Of a stretch of DNA of 36,788 nt, positions 1 through 9,125 are shown one piece after another (the first letter of the stretch is position 1; each line of letters opens with the position of its first letter). The position numbers were made by a program, and so were the translations under genes. The stretch is from Streptomyces rhizoryzae (GTDB lineage: Bacteria > Actinomycetota > Actinomycetes > Streptomycetales > Streptomycetaceae): assembly GCF_023155275.1 (NCBI RefSeq), contig NZ_JALMUV010000060.1, positions 1 through 36,788 on the forward strand. The letters run 5' to 3'. The notes beneath the pieces are model-generated. The model made no database searches. It was not told the DNA's origin and worked only from the letters and a program-made list of their open reading frames with translations.

Positions 1-369
1 AACAACGTGACGGTGATCGACAGCGCCACGAACACGGTCCTGGCCACCGTCCCCGCCGGCACGGTCCCGGGGGTGATCGCGATCGCGCCCAACGGCAACG
101 TCTACGTCACCAACACCGTCTCCCACAACGTGACGGTGATCGACAGCGCCACGAACACCGTCCTGGCCACCGTCCCCACCGGGGCGGGCCCGTTCGGGGT
201 GGCGGTGGCGCCGACCGGCAACGTCTACATCGGCAACAGCAATTCCAACAACGTGACGGTGATCAGCAGCGCCACCAACACGGTCGTGGCCACCGTCCCG
301 GTCGGTGCGTTCCCGTTCTCCGTGGCGGCGGCGCAGAACAGCAACGTCTACGTCACCAACGCCAACTCG
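1..369 (+). repeat. Tandem 123-nt coding repeats (three units)
   Basis: Three in-frame units recur with an exact 123-nt period; the motif aacgtgacggtgat recurs at positions 4, 127 and 250. The first two units are nearly identical at DNA level over about 50 nt and the third has drifted. They encode the YVTN propeller blades. Such DNA identity points to recent duplication or recombination among blades. Confidence 0.85.
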
Positions 370-1242
370 GCCAATGTGACGGAGATTTCGCCGTTGACGG
401 TGACGACCTCGCCGGCGTCGCCGGTGTGCGGGCAGCCGGTGACGTTCACCATTTCCGGGGGCACTCCGAACGGGACAGCGGTGGTGAACTTCGGGGACGC
501 CGGCCCCACGGTCACCGTCGCCCTGGACGCCACCGGGAGCGGGCAGACCACCCACACCTACACCACTGGTACGTTCACCGCGACCGTGAACGGCAACCCC
601 ACCCCCGTCACCGTGGCCCTCAACCCCACGACGCCGACGCTGACGGTGACGCCGGACCCCTCCACGTGCGGGCAGAGCGTGACCGTGTGCGCCACCATCA
701 CCCCGACGACAGGCACCACCTCGGTGCCGACCGGGACGGTCACCTTCACCCTCCCCAACGGCCAGACCCAGGTGGTCCCCGTCAACGCCTCGGGACTGGC
801 CTGCTCCACCACCACCGCCCTGACCACCGGCACGCTCACCGCCACCTACAGCGGTGACAGCTGCTTCACCGGCTCCTCCGCCAGCACCCCCGTCACCGTG
901 AACCCCAACCCCACAACGCTGACCGCGCAGCCAGGCATCATCCGGCTCCGGCTGACCCCGCTGCCCGAGTTCTTCATCCCCACCCTCAGCGCCACCCTGA
1001 CAACCACCTCGGGGATGCCGGTGGCCGGTCAGCCGGTGACCTTCACCGCCACGACGCTCTTCGGCCCGGTCAACCTCGGCACCGCCGTCACCGACGCCAA
1101 CGGCACCGCCACCCTCCACAACGCCGTCGTCCCCGTCTTCGCCGTCGCCACCCCCTTCTACGCCGCCACCTTCCCCGGCAATGCCTGCTACACCGCCGCC
1201 ACCGCCCACGGCATCCTGCTGTTCATCCCCCTCCCGGGCTGA
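1..1242 (+). CDS. YVTN beta-propeller / Ig-like repeat secreted protein (5' end outside window)
   Basis: The frame is open from base 1, so the N-terminus, including any signal peptide, lies upstream of the window. The visible part begins with three beta-propeller units of 41 residues, each with a core like NNVTVIDSATNTVLATV followed by NVYVTN or NVYIGN. This is the YVTN pattern of NHL/YncE-like propellers. From about residue 125 the protein becomes Thr/Pro/Val-rich, with about three Ig-like or bacterial Big-type domains. Each carries paired cysteines (for example SPVCGQPVTF, DPSTCGQSVTVC, GDSCFTG), which suits an extracellular, disulfide-bonded stalk. It ends in a short hydrophobic tail (ILLFIPLPG). 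The likely role is surface or secreted binding or adhesion; the ligand cannot be told. It converges on the LAL regulator and has no visible link to the biosynthetic genes. Confidence 0.85.
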   Translation, partial: NNVTVIDSATNTVLATVPAGTVPGVIAIAPNGNVYVTNTVSHNVTVIDSATNTVLATVPTGAGPFGVAVAPTGNVYIGNSNSNNVTVISSATNTVVATVPVGAFPFSVAAAQNSNVYVTNANSANVTEISPLTVTTSPASPVCGQPVTFTISGGTPNGTAVVNFGDAGPTVTVALDATGSGQTTHTYTTGTFTATVNGNPTPVTVALNPTTPTLTVTPDPSTCGQSVTVCATITPTTGTTSVPTGTVTFTLPNGQTQVVPVNASGLACSTTTALTTGTLTATYSGDSCFTGSSASTPVTVNPNPTTLTAQPGIIRLRLTPLPEFFIPTLSATLTTTSGMPVAGQPVTFTATTLFGPVNLGTAVTDANGTATLHNAVVPVFAVATPFYAATFPGNACYTAATAHGILLFIPLPG

Positions 1243-1272
1243 GCTCATCGGCTCCGAAAACCCCAGATCACC

Positions 1273-1303
1273 TGGTCTGCTGCGACGGTGATCCAACAGA
1301 CCA
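1273..1303. terminator. Stem-loop between convergent genes
   Basis: TGGTCTGCTG pairs with CAACAGACCA (10-bp stem, one mismatch) around an 11-nt loop, in the 186-nt gap between the convergent propeller and LAL genes. No U-tract follows, as is common in Streptomyces. It would serve either strand. Confidence 0.4.
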
Positions 1304-1428
1304 CGGTGCTGGAGGGGCGGCACGAGACAGCACCCCCGGTGCTGAACGCTCACCGCGTGCGGCGCCGCCGACCCGTCCCCAGCCCCAGCCCCAGGGCCAC
1401 GGCACCGCCCGTTCTTCGTCTGGTGGTG

Positions 1429-4221
1429 TCATGCCCGGCCCTCGCGTCCCGACCGCTGGCCAGGGAGCCGCGATGCCGCGTCGCCTCCCGTCAGGGCCGC
1501 GCTCAGGGCGCTGCGTCGATGGATGCCCAACTTGCGGTAGCTGTGGGTCAGATGGGTCTCCACGGTACGGCGGGCCAGATGCAACAGCTCCGCGATCTCC
1601 GCATTGGTACGTCCCCCCGCGGCCAGTTCGGCGATCCGGCGCTCGCTGTCGGTGAGCGAGGCGGCACCGGTCCGCGTCGCCGGACGGCGCGCGCCGCCCG
1701 CCCGCAGCGCCTCCTCCGCCAGGTCCCGCAGCCGTACCGCGCCCAGGCGTTCGGCGAGCCCGGCCGCCTCCCGAAGGATGCCGCGGGCGCGGGACGACTC
1801 GCCCGACGCGGTCAATTGACGGCCCAGGGCCAGCCGCGCCGCCACGATCTCCGGTCCTGCCGGGCCGCTACGCAGCAGCCGCACCGCCTCCTGAGTCAGC
1901 TCCAGACCGCGGCGCCCGCCGGTCGCCGTGCCCAGGACACGCAGTGCCCGGCCCACCGTGCGGGGCGTGTTCCACACCCGGGCCAGGCGCAGTTCCTCCT
2001 CGGCCAGGGCGAGCGCCTCCCGTGGGACGCCCAGGGCCAGATGGCACTCGGCGGCCGCCGTGCGCCACGGGGTGACGACCGGGCTGAACACCTCCCGGGC
2101 CGACTGGCGGCGCCCGCACTCCAGGAAGTCGTGCAGGGCTCCCGCCAGGTCACCGTTGGCGGCGCGCAGCACCCCGCGCGCGTACAGGAACCGGTTCAGC
2201 TCCCAGGAATCCGGCGCCATCCGTAAGTCGAAGGCGCCGGCCAGGCGTTCGGCCTCGGCGGTGCGGCCCGTCTCGACGAGAGCCGTCAGCGCATGGGCAT
2301 GGGCGTTGGTCGGGGTCGCAGCGGCGGGCAGCGGCTCGGCCAGCAGGCGCGGGTAATCGGCCCGCGCCGCGATGATGTCCAAACGGGTGTTGATCAGCGA
2401 CCCGTGCATGGGATGCAGGAAGTCGGGGCGCTGCCCGGCCAGACCGCGCTCCACCAGCCGTTCGGCCTCGTCGAGTTCGTCGGCCCACTGAGCGACCGCG
2501 GCGGCCGTCCCCAGCAGGTACGGCTCGGACAGCGGGTCGGCCGGTTCCGCCAGCAGACCGCGCAGGCGCAGCATCGCCTCCGTCGCCGAGCTCAGACCTG
2601 CCGTGACCGTGTATTTCACCAGGTAGGCGTGACCGGCCGTGCTGATCGACTCCGGCGAGCGCTCGGCCACCTCGGCCAGCCGCTTGTACGCCTCCTGCCG
2701 CACCAGCTGGTCGTTGTCGGACAGTTGCAAGAACGCCTGCCGCAGGATGCGCACCAGGTCGGGACGGTCGGCGAGCGCGTCGTACAGTGAGCGCAGCACC
2801 TCGACCCCCGCGCTGGTCCTGCCACGGGCGGTCAGCGCTGTCCCCAGGGCGACCGCGGCGCGCACCCGTTCCTGCGGCGGTCCCGGCAGCCGGAGCGCCT
2901 CGGTGAGCCTCAGGATCGCGGCCGAGGAGCCGGGCACCGCGTACTCCAGTGACCCCAGTTCGGTCAGCAGGCGTTGTCTGCTCTCATCGGAGAGGGGTTC
3001 GTCCAGAGCGCGGCGCAGGAAGGCCAGCGCGTCCTCGATGCGCCCCTCACGCAACGCCAGTGAAGCGGCGTCCTGAAGCACCGGCAGTGCCCAGGGCGCG
3101 TCCACCACGTCGGTGAGCAGCAGCTGACGGGCGACGAGCTCGTAGGAGACACCTCGGTGCAGCATCGCCTCGGCGGTCGTCCGGTGCGCGGCGCGCCGCC
3201 GGGCCGCGGGCACGCCGGTGAGCATCTCGTCCCGCAGCAGCGGATGGGCGTAGCGGGGGCGGCCCATGCCGTCGGGGCGCAGCAGTCCGAGGCCGGTCAT
3301 CGCGGTGATCCAGCCCGCGACCCGGGCCGGGTCGGCGCCGGAGAGTTCGGCGAGGAGTGAGGGGATGTGGAGGACGGGGAACCCCGTGCCGGAGGCGGGT
3401 CCGTGGTCCCAGCCCTCGTCCAGGACCGCCAGCGTCCGCGCCACCTCCGCGGTCCCCGGCCCGGCGCAGTCCAGCCACCACTGCACGGCCGCCGAGAACG
3501 CTCCCGGGTACAGCGCGGCCGAGGTGTCCGGCACGACCGGGTGACTGCCGTCGGAGAGGTCGTCCAGCAGGGCGCGCAGCAGCAGGGGGTTGCCCGCGCT
3601 GGCCCGTACGCAGTCCTCGATCCAGGAGTCGTCGGCGTCCGGGAAGGCCGAACGGATCGCTGTGGCAGCCGAGGCGTCGGACAGCGGGGCCAGGGTGTGG
3701 GTGGTGACCAGGGCGGGGGAGAGGCTGTGGGCGAGGCCCTGTGCGGGCGGGTCGACGTCGTACTGGCTGCGCTCGGTGGCCGCCAGGACGATCGGCAGCC
3801 GGTCCATGAGCCGGGCGGACTCCACCAGCCAGCGGCGGGACGCCGGGTCGGCCAGGTGCACATCGTCCACGGTGATCAGCAGCGGCGACTGCTCGGCGTG
3901 GGAACGCAGTACCCGCCGCAGCCCGGTCCCGGTCGCCCGTTCATCCCCGTCCCAGGCCCGATCGGCTGAATCGGGTACGGAGCAGAAGAGTTGACGGACC
4001 GCGGCGAAGGGAATCGCCGAGTCGCCGGCGGAGCAGCGAGCGCGCAGTACCTGCATACCCCGGGCGGCGGCGTCCTCGGCGGCGTCCTCCAGGACCGTGG
4101 TGCGGCCCGTGCCGGTGGCACCGCGCAGCAGGATCAGACGACCGGTGCCCGCATGAGCGCGCTCGGTCGCGGTGACCAGCAGCCGTGCCGCTTCCCGTAG
4201 TGCACATGCCGGTCGGGACAT
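1429..4221 (-). CDS. LuxR-family transcriptional regulator of the LAL type
   Basis: This is a 930-residue protein with LAL architecture. The N-terminal ATPase has Walker A GATGTGRTT near residue 35 and a Walker B-like LLITVDDVHLADP near residue 115. A long helical TPR/MalT-like middle follows. The C-terminal LuxR helix-turn-helix lies at about residues 865-915 and reads SLTDSERRIAELAAGGRTNA, then EIAELLHLARRTVETHLTHS. LAL proteins are ATP-dependent activators and often sit at the edge of Streptomyces biosynthetic clusters. The ATG at 4221 is chosen because GAGGAGGT lies just upstream. The gene stands alone and is divergent from a decayed regulator. Whether it controls the core cluster is inference from position only; it lies about 5 kb from the first methyltransferase/que gene. 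Confidence 0.9.
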   Translation of the reverse strand: MSRPACALREAARLLVTATERAHAGTGRLILLRGATGTGRTTVLEDAAEDAAARGMQVLRARCSAGDSAIPFAAVRQLFCSVPDSADRAWDGDERATGTGLRRVLRSHAEQSPLLITVDDVHLADPASRRWLVESARLMDRLPIVLAATERSQYDVDPPAQGLAHSLSPALVTTHTLAPLSDASAATAIRSAFPDADDSWIEDCVRASAGNPLLLRALLDDLSDGSHPVVPDTSAALYPGAFSAAVQWWLDCAGPGTAEVARTLAVLDEGWDHGPASGTGFPVLHIPSLLAELSGADPARVAGWITAMTGLGLLRPDGMGRPRYAHPLLRDEMLTGVPAARRRAAHRTTAEAMLHRGVSYELVARQLLLTDVVDAPWALPVLQDAASLALREGRIEDALAFLRRALDEPLSDESRQRLLTELGSLEYAVPGSSAAILRLTEALRLPGPPQERVRAAVALGTALTARGRTSAGVEVLRSLYDALADRPDLVRILRQAFLQLSDNDQLVRQEAYKRLAEVAERSPESISTAGHAYLVKYTVTAGLSSATEAMLRLRGLLAEPADPLSEPYLLGTAAAVAQWADELDEAERLVERGLAGQRPDFLHPMHGSLINTRLDIIAARADYPRLLAEPLPAAATPTNAHAHALTALVETGRTAEAERLAGAFDLRMAPDSWELNRFLYARGVLRAANGDLAGALHDFLECGRRQSAREVFSPVVTPWRTAAAECHLALGVPREALALAEEELRLARVWNTPRTVGRALRVLGTATGGRRGLELTQEAVRLLRSGPAGPEIVAARLALGRQLTASGESSRARGILREAAGLAERLGAVRLRDLAEEALRAGGARRPATRTGAASLTDSERRIAELAAGGRTNAEIAELLHLARRTVETHLTHSYRKLGIHRRSALSAALTGGDAASRLPGQRSGREGRA

Positions 4222-4331
4222 CCCTACCTCCTCGTGTGGACGTGAGCGTCCTCACGGACGAGGACGCAGTGCGCCGTACAACGGTGGCGTGATCCGCACC
4301 GTGAGAAGCACCACCCTGACCGCGCACCAGT

Positions 4332-4364
4332 GTGACGGAACCGGGATGTCGCATTTGCCGTCAC
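4332..4364. promoter_or_regulatory. Inverted repeat upstream of the LAL gene
   Basis: GTGACGG (4332-4338) and CCGTCAC (4358-4364) form a perfect 7-bp inverted repeat spaced by 19 nt, in the 293-nt divergent region between the LAL gene and the GlxA remnant. It could be an operator. Nothing else is identifiable in this gap. Confidence 0.25.
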
Positions 4365-4514
4365 GTTCCCACTGTCGTGGTTCCGGCCGCCCGATCTCGT
4401 GGTCCGTGTTGTGGTGCTCCACGATTGCGCTGGTCACGGGCGTCACATGAAGGTAAACAGCCTCCGTACGCCTCTGGCCTCACAGAAGTGGCGGGGTCGT
4501 GGAGAGGAGGCAGG

Positions 4515-5453
4515 GTGCTCAACTCAATCCGGATGCCACACGCCGGTACGGCAGACGGCACCGCCGTGCCGCCGGCTCGGATTCCCGTGGCGATGCGTCT
4601 CCCATGGGTGAAACGAGGTCATTCGAGGTGCTGGTTACGTCTGTCGTCCCTCGTGACGGCGTGGACCGAGCATCCCGAGGACGAACACCGACTCATCTCC
4701 GCCATGTTGGCCGTCCTGCTTTCCGGTGAGGCGCTGCACGCCACCGCACTGCTGGGTCCCCTCGGCGCCTCCCGGCTGGACCCACCGGAAGCGAAACCTG
4801 GCACCCCGCCCGTGGCGGAGATCGTCGCGGGCCGGGCCGGAGCGGTGCGGGCCTGTCACGGAATCGACCTCGCGGCCGCCAGTGGCGTCCGGCAGTGTGC
4901 GGGGCCGCTGGACACGCCGGTGGTCGTCGGTGGGCCGGGCGATCGGGAGGCGGCAGGCCGGGCCCGGCGGGTCGCTTCCGTGGGTACGGGTGCGTTCCTG
5001 CTCGCGCGGACCGGGCTGCTGGTGGCGTCCGTCCAACGCCCGCACGGCCGAGCGCGGTTCAGCACCCAGCCCGCCGCGCAGCGGCCCGTGCGGAAGCCGC
5101 TGCGGGACGTTCAGGCATGGGCCACCGCCCACCTCACTGACGACCTGACGGTCCGCGTGCGCGCCGAACGGGCCGGTACGAGCGAACGCGACGTCACCCG
5201 GGTCCTCCGCGCCGGGACCGGACTCACCCCGGCCGCCTCCGTGGAGACCGCCCGCACCGAGGCCGACCGGGCTCTGCCGGAGACGACGGACACCACCATC
5301 GACGCGAACGCCCGGCCCCGCGGCTTCGGTTTCGGCTTCGCCGAGACCCTGCGCCGCCGCTTCCAGCGGACCCTGGGCGTCACACCGGGCCCGTACCGCC
5401 ACCACTTCTCCCGAGCAGGGGGAAGGAGCGCCTGGGCCCGGCCGTCGCGGTGA
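4515..5453 (+). pseudogene. Decayed GlxA-type (DJ-1/AraC) transcriptional regulator
   Basis: The C-terminal part (about 5104-5445) aligns by eye with the AraC helix-turn-helix of GlxA-family regulators: DVQAWATAHLTDDLTVR, then GFAETLRRRFQRTLGVTP and YRHHF. Upstream, SVGTGAFLLARTGLL resembles the DJ-1 nucleophile elbow (normally S-x-C-T-G-A-F), with Cys replaced by Gly. About 60-70 residues usually found between that elbow and the HTH are missing, and the N-terminal half is poorly conserved. A GTG at 4515 keeps a good AGGAGG ribosome site, so a short protein could still be made. The HTH has also lost usual residues, reading NARPRGFGFGF where a canonical turn reads roughly AxxCGFGS. I call it a remnant rather than an active gene; a divergent functional regulator is the alternative. 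Confidence 0.5.
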
Positions 5454-5522
5454 GAAGCCCGAGTGCCGCCGGCTCGTCTCCTGGGGTGCTTTCGGGCCCT
5501 GCGGGTCGTGGAGCACCGTTGG

Positions 5523-5544
5523 CCCTCCGCTGACCCTCCGCTGA
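5523..5544. promoter_or_regulatory. Perfect 11-nt tandem repeat (possible SARP/AfsR-type box)
   Basis: CCCTCCGCTGA occurs twice in a row with an exact 11-nt period, one helical turn, as expected for SARP heptamer sites with 4-nt spacers. It lies between the GlxA remnant and the AfsR-like SARP gene. Its sequence differs from the TTGAGTC boxes elsewhere in the window, so it might serve a different regulator. Confidence 0.35.
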
Positions 5545-5721
5545 CCCCCGACCTGGTCGTAAGACGGCACGTCAACGGCCGTACCCGGCACGCACCGCAC
5601 CGGAGCGCCCGTTCCAGGTCAGCGGCGCAGTACACCACCACCACGGTCTGACCCGGCCGCGCACACCGCCCCCGTTCTCCCGTCCCCCGTAACCGGAACA
5701 CCGCTGATCGGAGCAGTCTCG

Positions 5722-5946
5722 ATGAACGACACCAGGCCGGCAGAGTCCTCCCCGTCCCGGAACGCAACGGCGGGTGGGCACCCGTGGGACTGCACGTCGA
5801 AGGCGGCTGAACACCCGCCGGGCGCGGCCCCGGCCGTACCGGCCCGGCTCCCGCTGCCGTGCGGGCTCATGGCCGTCACCGGGCGACGGTCGGCGACTGC
5901 CGGTGTCTTGGCGGTGCATGGTGACGCAGCCAACGGTTACGGCTGA
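5722..5946 (+). CDS. Possible small ORF upstream of the SARP gene
   Basis: This is a 74-codon frame with GGAG eight bases before its ATG and about 80% G/C in third positions, in the otherwise empty 573-nt gap before the AfsR-like regulator. The peptide (MNDTRPAESSPSRNA...) has one or two cysteines, is Pro/Ala-rich, and resembles no family I know. It may be a leader or small-protein gene, or a chance frame in high-GC DNA. The rest of 5454-6026 shows only the 11-nt tandem repeat. Confidence 0.25.
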   Translation: MNDTRPAESSPSRNATAGGHPWDCTSKAAEHPPGAAPAVPARLPLPCGLMAVTGRRSATAGVLAVHGDAANGYG

Positions 5947-6026
5947 GCAGCCAGGTCGGTATGAGTTCCGTTCACCTTTGCAAGCCGGACACATCGCCTG
6001 GCTCATAGCACAGAAGCAGGTTATGC

Positions 6027-8942
6027 ATGGCAGTATCGTCAGCTTACGACGGCAGTGACATAGCGGCAGCTCCTTTCCGGGTGCTCGGGCCGCTCGAGGT
6101 GTGCGGCGAGCTGGGAGCCGTACCCGTGGCACCGGGGCGTCAAGAGATCGTCCTCGGAGCGCTGGTGCTCGAACTGAACCGGGTGGTGGAGACGACCCGT
6201 CTGGTGGACGTCATCTGGGCTCACCACCCGCCGAAGACCGCACGCGCCCAGGTGCAGATCTGCATCTCCCGGCTCCGCAAGGCACTTGCGGACGGGGGAG
6301 TGGACGCCACCATCGAGACCCGCGCCTACGGCTACCTCCTGAGGGCGCCGGAGGACGCGACCGACATCGGCACCTTCCGCCGGCTGGTGGCGGAGGCGCA
6401 TGCGCTGGCCCGTGACGGTCTGAAGATGCCTGCGGTGGACACGCTGCGCTCGGCGATTGGGCTGTGGCGGGGGCGGTGCCTGGCCGGTGTACCCAGCGAG
6501 GTCCTGGCCGGTACGGCGGCGCAGTGGGACGAGAGCCGCCTGGAAGCGGTGGAGACCTGCATGCGGCTGCTGCTGGAGCTGGGCCGTCACGAGCACCTGG
6601 TCGGCGAGCTGATGCAGCTTGTCGCCGACCATCCGCTGCGTGAGCGGCTGCGGGGACACCTCATGGTGGCGTTGTACCGTTCGGGCCGGCAGGCGGAGGC
6701 GCTGGACGTCTACCACCAGGGCCGGGCGATGCTCACCGAAGAACTGGGCCTGGACCCGGGAAGGGAACTACGCGACCTGGCGCAGGCAATCCTGACCGGC
6801 GACGCTGACCTGGCACTGGCCGAACCGGCCGACCCCCGTTCTCTCGCGGCGACGCCGCTGACCGAGGGGGTGCAAGAGCGCAGTGCCGATCCCGACCCGG
6901 TCGTCACCCCCAGACAACTTCCCGCCGACATCGGTGACTTCGTAGCCGACGACACGATCGTCTCAGCGGTCTGCGACGCCGTCACCGGGGGGCAGGAGAA
7001 GGGGCAACTGAACGTGGTCCTGGTGCTCGGCAGACCTGGTGTCGGCAAAAGCACGTTGGCCAGGCACGTGGCGCACCGACTCGCGACGGAGTACTTCCCG
7101 GACGGACAGCTCTACTGCGACCTCCGAGGGCCGGGCGGACAACCGGTCGGCCCCGCCCAGGCGCTGGGGCGGTTCCTCCGGGCGCTGGGCGTACCGGGCC
7201 AGGCCATACCCGATGCGCTCGACGAGCGCGCGGAGATGTACCGCAGTCTGCTGGCCGGTCGCCGGATCCTGGTGTTGCTGGACGACGCGGTGAGCGAGTC
7301 GCAGGTGATGGCGCTGCTGCCCGGAACCGGCAGCAGCGGCGTGCTGGTCACCAGCCGCGGCCAGCTCACGGCGCTGCCGGGCACCCGCCGGTTCAACTTG
7401 GAGCCGCTGAGCCCGGAACAGGCCATCCAGCTCCTGGGACGGATCATCGGCGAGCACCGTGTGGAGAGCGAGCGGGAGGCGGCGGGGGTCGTCATACGCT
7501 TGGTGGGCGGGCTGCCCCTCGCGCTGCGTATCATCGGCGCGCGCCTGGCCGCGCGCCCGCACCGGTCACTGACCTCCATGTGTCAGCGGCTCGAGGACGA
7601 GCACCGCCGGTTGGACGAGCTGGCACACGGCGAGCTGTCGATCCGGGCGAGTCTTTCGCTCAGCTATGACGGCCTGGCGGCGGCCGACCGTCGCCTGTTG
7701 TGCCTGCTCAGCCTGGCCGAGGGGACGGAGATCCCGAGCTGGCTGGGTGCCGCCCTTATCGACGACCGCACGCCGCACCCCGCTGACCTGCTGGAACCGC
7801 TCATCGACAGCCGGCTCCTCGACATCACCGCGATGGACCGGAGCGGGGAGTTCCGATGCGGACTGTCGCAGATCGTACGGATGATCGCGCACGAACGGCT
7901 GCCCGCGGAGATTCCCGAGAAAGAACGCGCCGGAGCGGTGCGGCGCATGGTCGGTGGCTGGATGGCGCTCGCCGAGCGGGCGCACAAAGAGATCTACGGC
8001 GGTGCATACACCCTCGTGGTGGGCCGGGGCGAACGGTGGCATCCGCCGGAGGACCAGGTCCAGCGGTGCCTCCGCGACCCGCTCGGGTGGCTGGAGAGCG
8101 AGCAGACCAACCTCTTGAACGCGGTCGAGCTGGCGGCCCGGTCCGGGCTGGACGAGCTGTGCTGGGAGCTGGCCACGACTCTGGTGACGCTCTTCGAGGC
8201 CCGTGGCTATCCCGAACTCTGGGAGCGCACACATCAGGTGGCGCTGTCCGCCGTACAGGAGGCCGGCAACGAACGGGGCCGGGCGGCGGTCCTCGGCTCG
8301 TTGGGGACCCTGCACCTGTACCGGGGCGAGCATGAGGCAGCAGGCCCCTACCTCAGCACCGCTCTGGAGATCTTCGAGCGGATCGGGGAGCCGAGTGGCC
8401 AAGCGCTGTGCCTGCGTGACCTGGCACGCATCGAGCGGCACCACGGTGACGACGATCGGGCGATGGCCCTCTACGAGAGCGCCGAGCGCAACTCCGTGCG
8501 GGCGCAGGACGTCATCGGCCGGGCATACGTGCTTGTCGAGATGGCGCACATCACGATGCGGCGAGCGGACTTCACGCGAACCCGTTCGTACCTCGACGAG
8601 GCTCTCGGGATCTGCCGGTCCGCCGGCTTCGACCGGGGCCAAGCCCTCGCACTGCGGCGGCTGGGCCACATGCTGATGTACCAGCAGCGGTACGAGGCGG
8701 CGGAACGGACCCTGCTCGAGGTCCTCGCCATGGTCGGGGCGAGCGGCGACCTGGTCGGAGAGGGGTATGTGCTGCACGACCTCGGCCGGGTCAATGCCCA
8801 TCTGCGTCGCGTGGAACAGGCCGTCGAGTACTACTCGCGATCGGCCAGGATTCGGGAGCGGATCCTGGACCACAGCGGGGCCGCCGCCGTACGGGCTGAC
8901 ATCGTTGCCACCCTGGGCAGGACGATGACGCCGGTCGGCTGA
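6027..8942 (+). CDS. AfsR-like SARP regulator (BTAD, NB-ARC, TPR)
   Basis: This 971-residue protein has the full AfsR layout. A winged-helix OmpR-type DNA-binding domain spans about residues 10-105 (FRVLGPLEVCGE... ARAQVQICISRLRKAL). The BTAD helical domain spans about 110-260 and includes MVALYRSGRQAEALDVYHQG and ELGLDPGRELRDL. The NB-ARC ATPase carries the P-loop GRPGVGKST near residue 333 and RILVLLDDA as Walker B. C-terminal TPR repeats occupy about 690-965. SARPs bind direct heptamer repeats with 11-nt periodicity at promoters and recruit RNA polymerase. The ATG at 6027 follows GCAGG closely. As the first complete gene of the core it is a plausible cluster-situated activator. Global AfsR is the alternative, but the setting argues for a pathway regulator. 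Confidence 0.9.
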   Translation: MAVSSAYDGSDIAAAPFRVLGPLEVCGELGAVPVAPGRQEIVLGALVLELNRVVETTRLVDVIWAHHPPKTARAQVQICISRLRKALADGGVDATIETRAYGYLLRAPEDATDIGTFRRLVAEAHALARDGLKMPAVDTLRSAIGLWRGRCLAGVPSEVLAGTAAQWDESRLEAVETCMRLLLELGRHEHLVGELMQLVADHPLRERLRGHLMVALYRSGRQAEALDVYHQGRAMLTEELGLDPGRELRDLAQAILTGDADLALAEPADPRSLAATPLTEGVQERSADPDPVVTPRQLPADIGDFVADDTIVSAVCDAVTGGQEKGQLNVVLVLGRPGVGKSTLARHVAHRLATEYFPDGQLYCDLRGPGGQPVGPAQALGRFLRALGVPGQAIPDALDERAEMYRSLLAGRRILVLLDDAVSESQVMALLPGTGSSGVLVTSRGQLTALPGTRRFNLEPLSPEQAIQLLGRIIGEHRVESEREAAGVVIRLVGGLPLALRIIGARLAARPHRSLTSMCQRLEDEHRRLDELAHGELSIRASLSLSYDGLAAADRRLLCLLSLAEGTEIPSWLGAALIDDRTPHPADLLEPLIDSRLLDITAMDRSGEFRCGLSQIVRMIAHERLPAEIPEKERAGAVRRMVGGWMALAERAHKEIYGGAYTLVVGRGERWHPPEDQVQRCLRDPLGWLESEQTNLLNAVELAARSGLDELCWELATTLVTLFEARGYPELWERTHQVALSAVQEAGNERGRAAVLGSLGTLHLYRGEHEAAGPYLSTALEIFERIGEPSGQALCLRDLARIERHHGDDDRAMALYESAERNSVRAQDVIGRAYVLVEMAHITMRRADFTRTRSYLDEALGICRSAGFDRGQALALRRLGHMLMYQQRYEAAERTLLEVLAMVGASGDLVGEGYVLHDLGRVNAHLRRVEQAVEYYSRSARIRERILDHSGAAAVRADIVATLGRTMTPVG

Positions 8943-8964
8943 CACCAGGAGGCATGCAGGCCCG

Positions 8965-9111
8965 TCACGACCACGGCGTGTTGTCGGTGGGTGGTTCACC
9001 GGCCGGCAGCACGGCGACCGGGCCCTGCTCCACGCCGTGCCGATTCCCCGCAGCGCCGAGGACCGGCGCGACGACGTCCCCCGCGGCAGCCGGCAACTTC
9101 TTGATGGCCAT
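8965..9111 (-). CDS. Small 48-residue peptide gene with strong ribosome site
   Basis: A minus-strand frame starts at ATG 9111, preceded by GGGAGGAG at the proper distance, one of the best Shine-Dalgarno sites in the window. About 88% of codons end in G or C, as in neighbouring genes. The peptide begins MAIKKLPAAAGDVVAPVLGA and ends PPTDNTPWS. It has no Cys, a basic N-terminus and a single tryptophan next to the C-terminus. I recognise no family. It converges on the SARP gene (stops 22 nt apart) and is divergent from the methyltransferase/que operon. Its size and place would suit a precursor or scaffold peptide, or a small regulator. No dedicated RiPP maturase such as a lanthipeptide synthetase or YcaO is present; the ATP-grasp enzymes and QueC-like ligase are the only peptide-modifying candidates. 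Its function is unknown. Confidence 0.55.
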   Translation of the reverse strand: MAIKKLPAAAGDVVAPVLGAAGNRHGVEQGPVAVLPAGEPPTDNTPWS

Positions 9112-9125
9112 CTCCGTTCTCCTCC

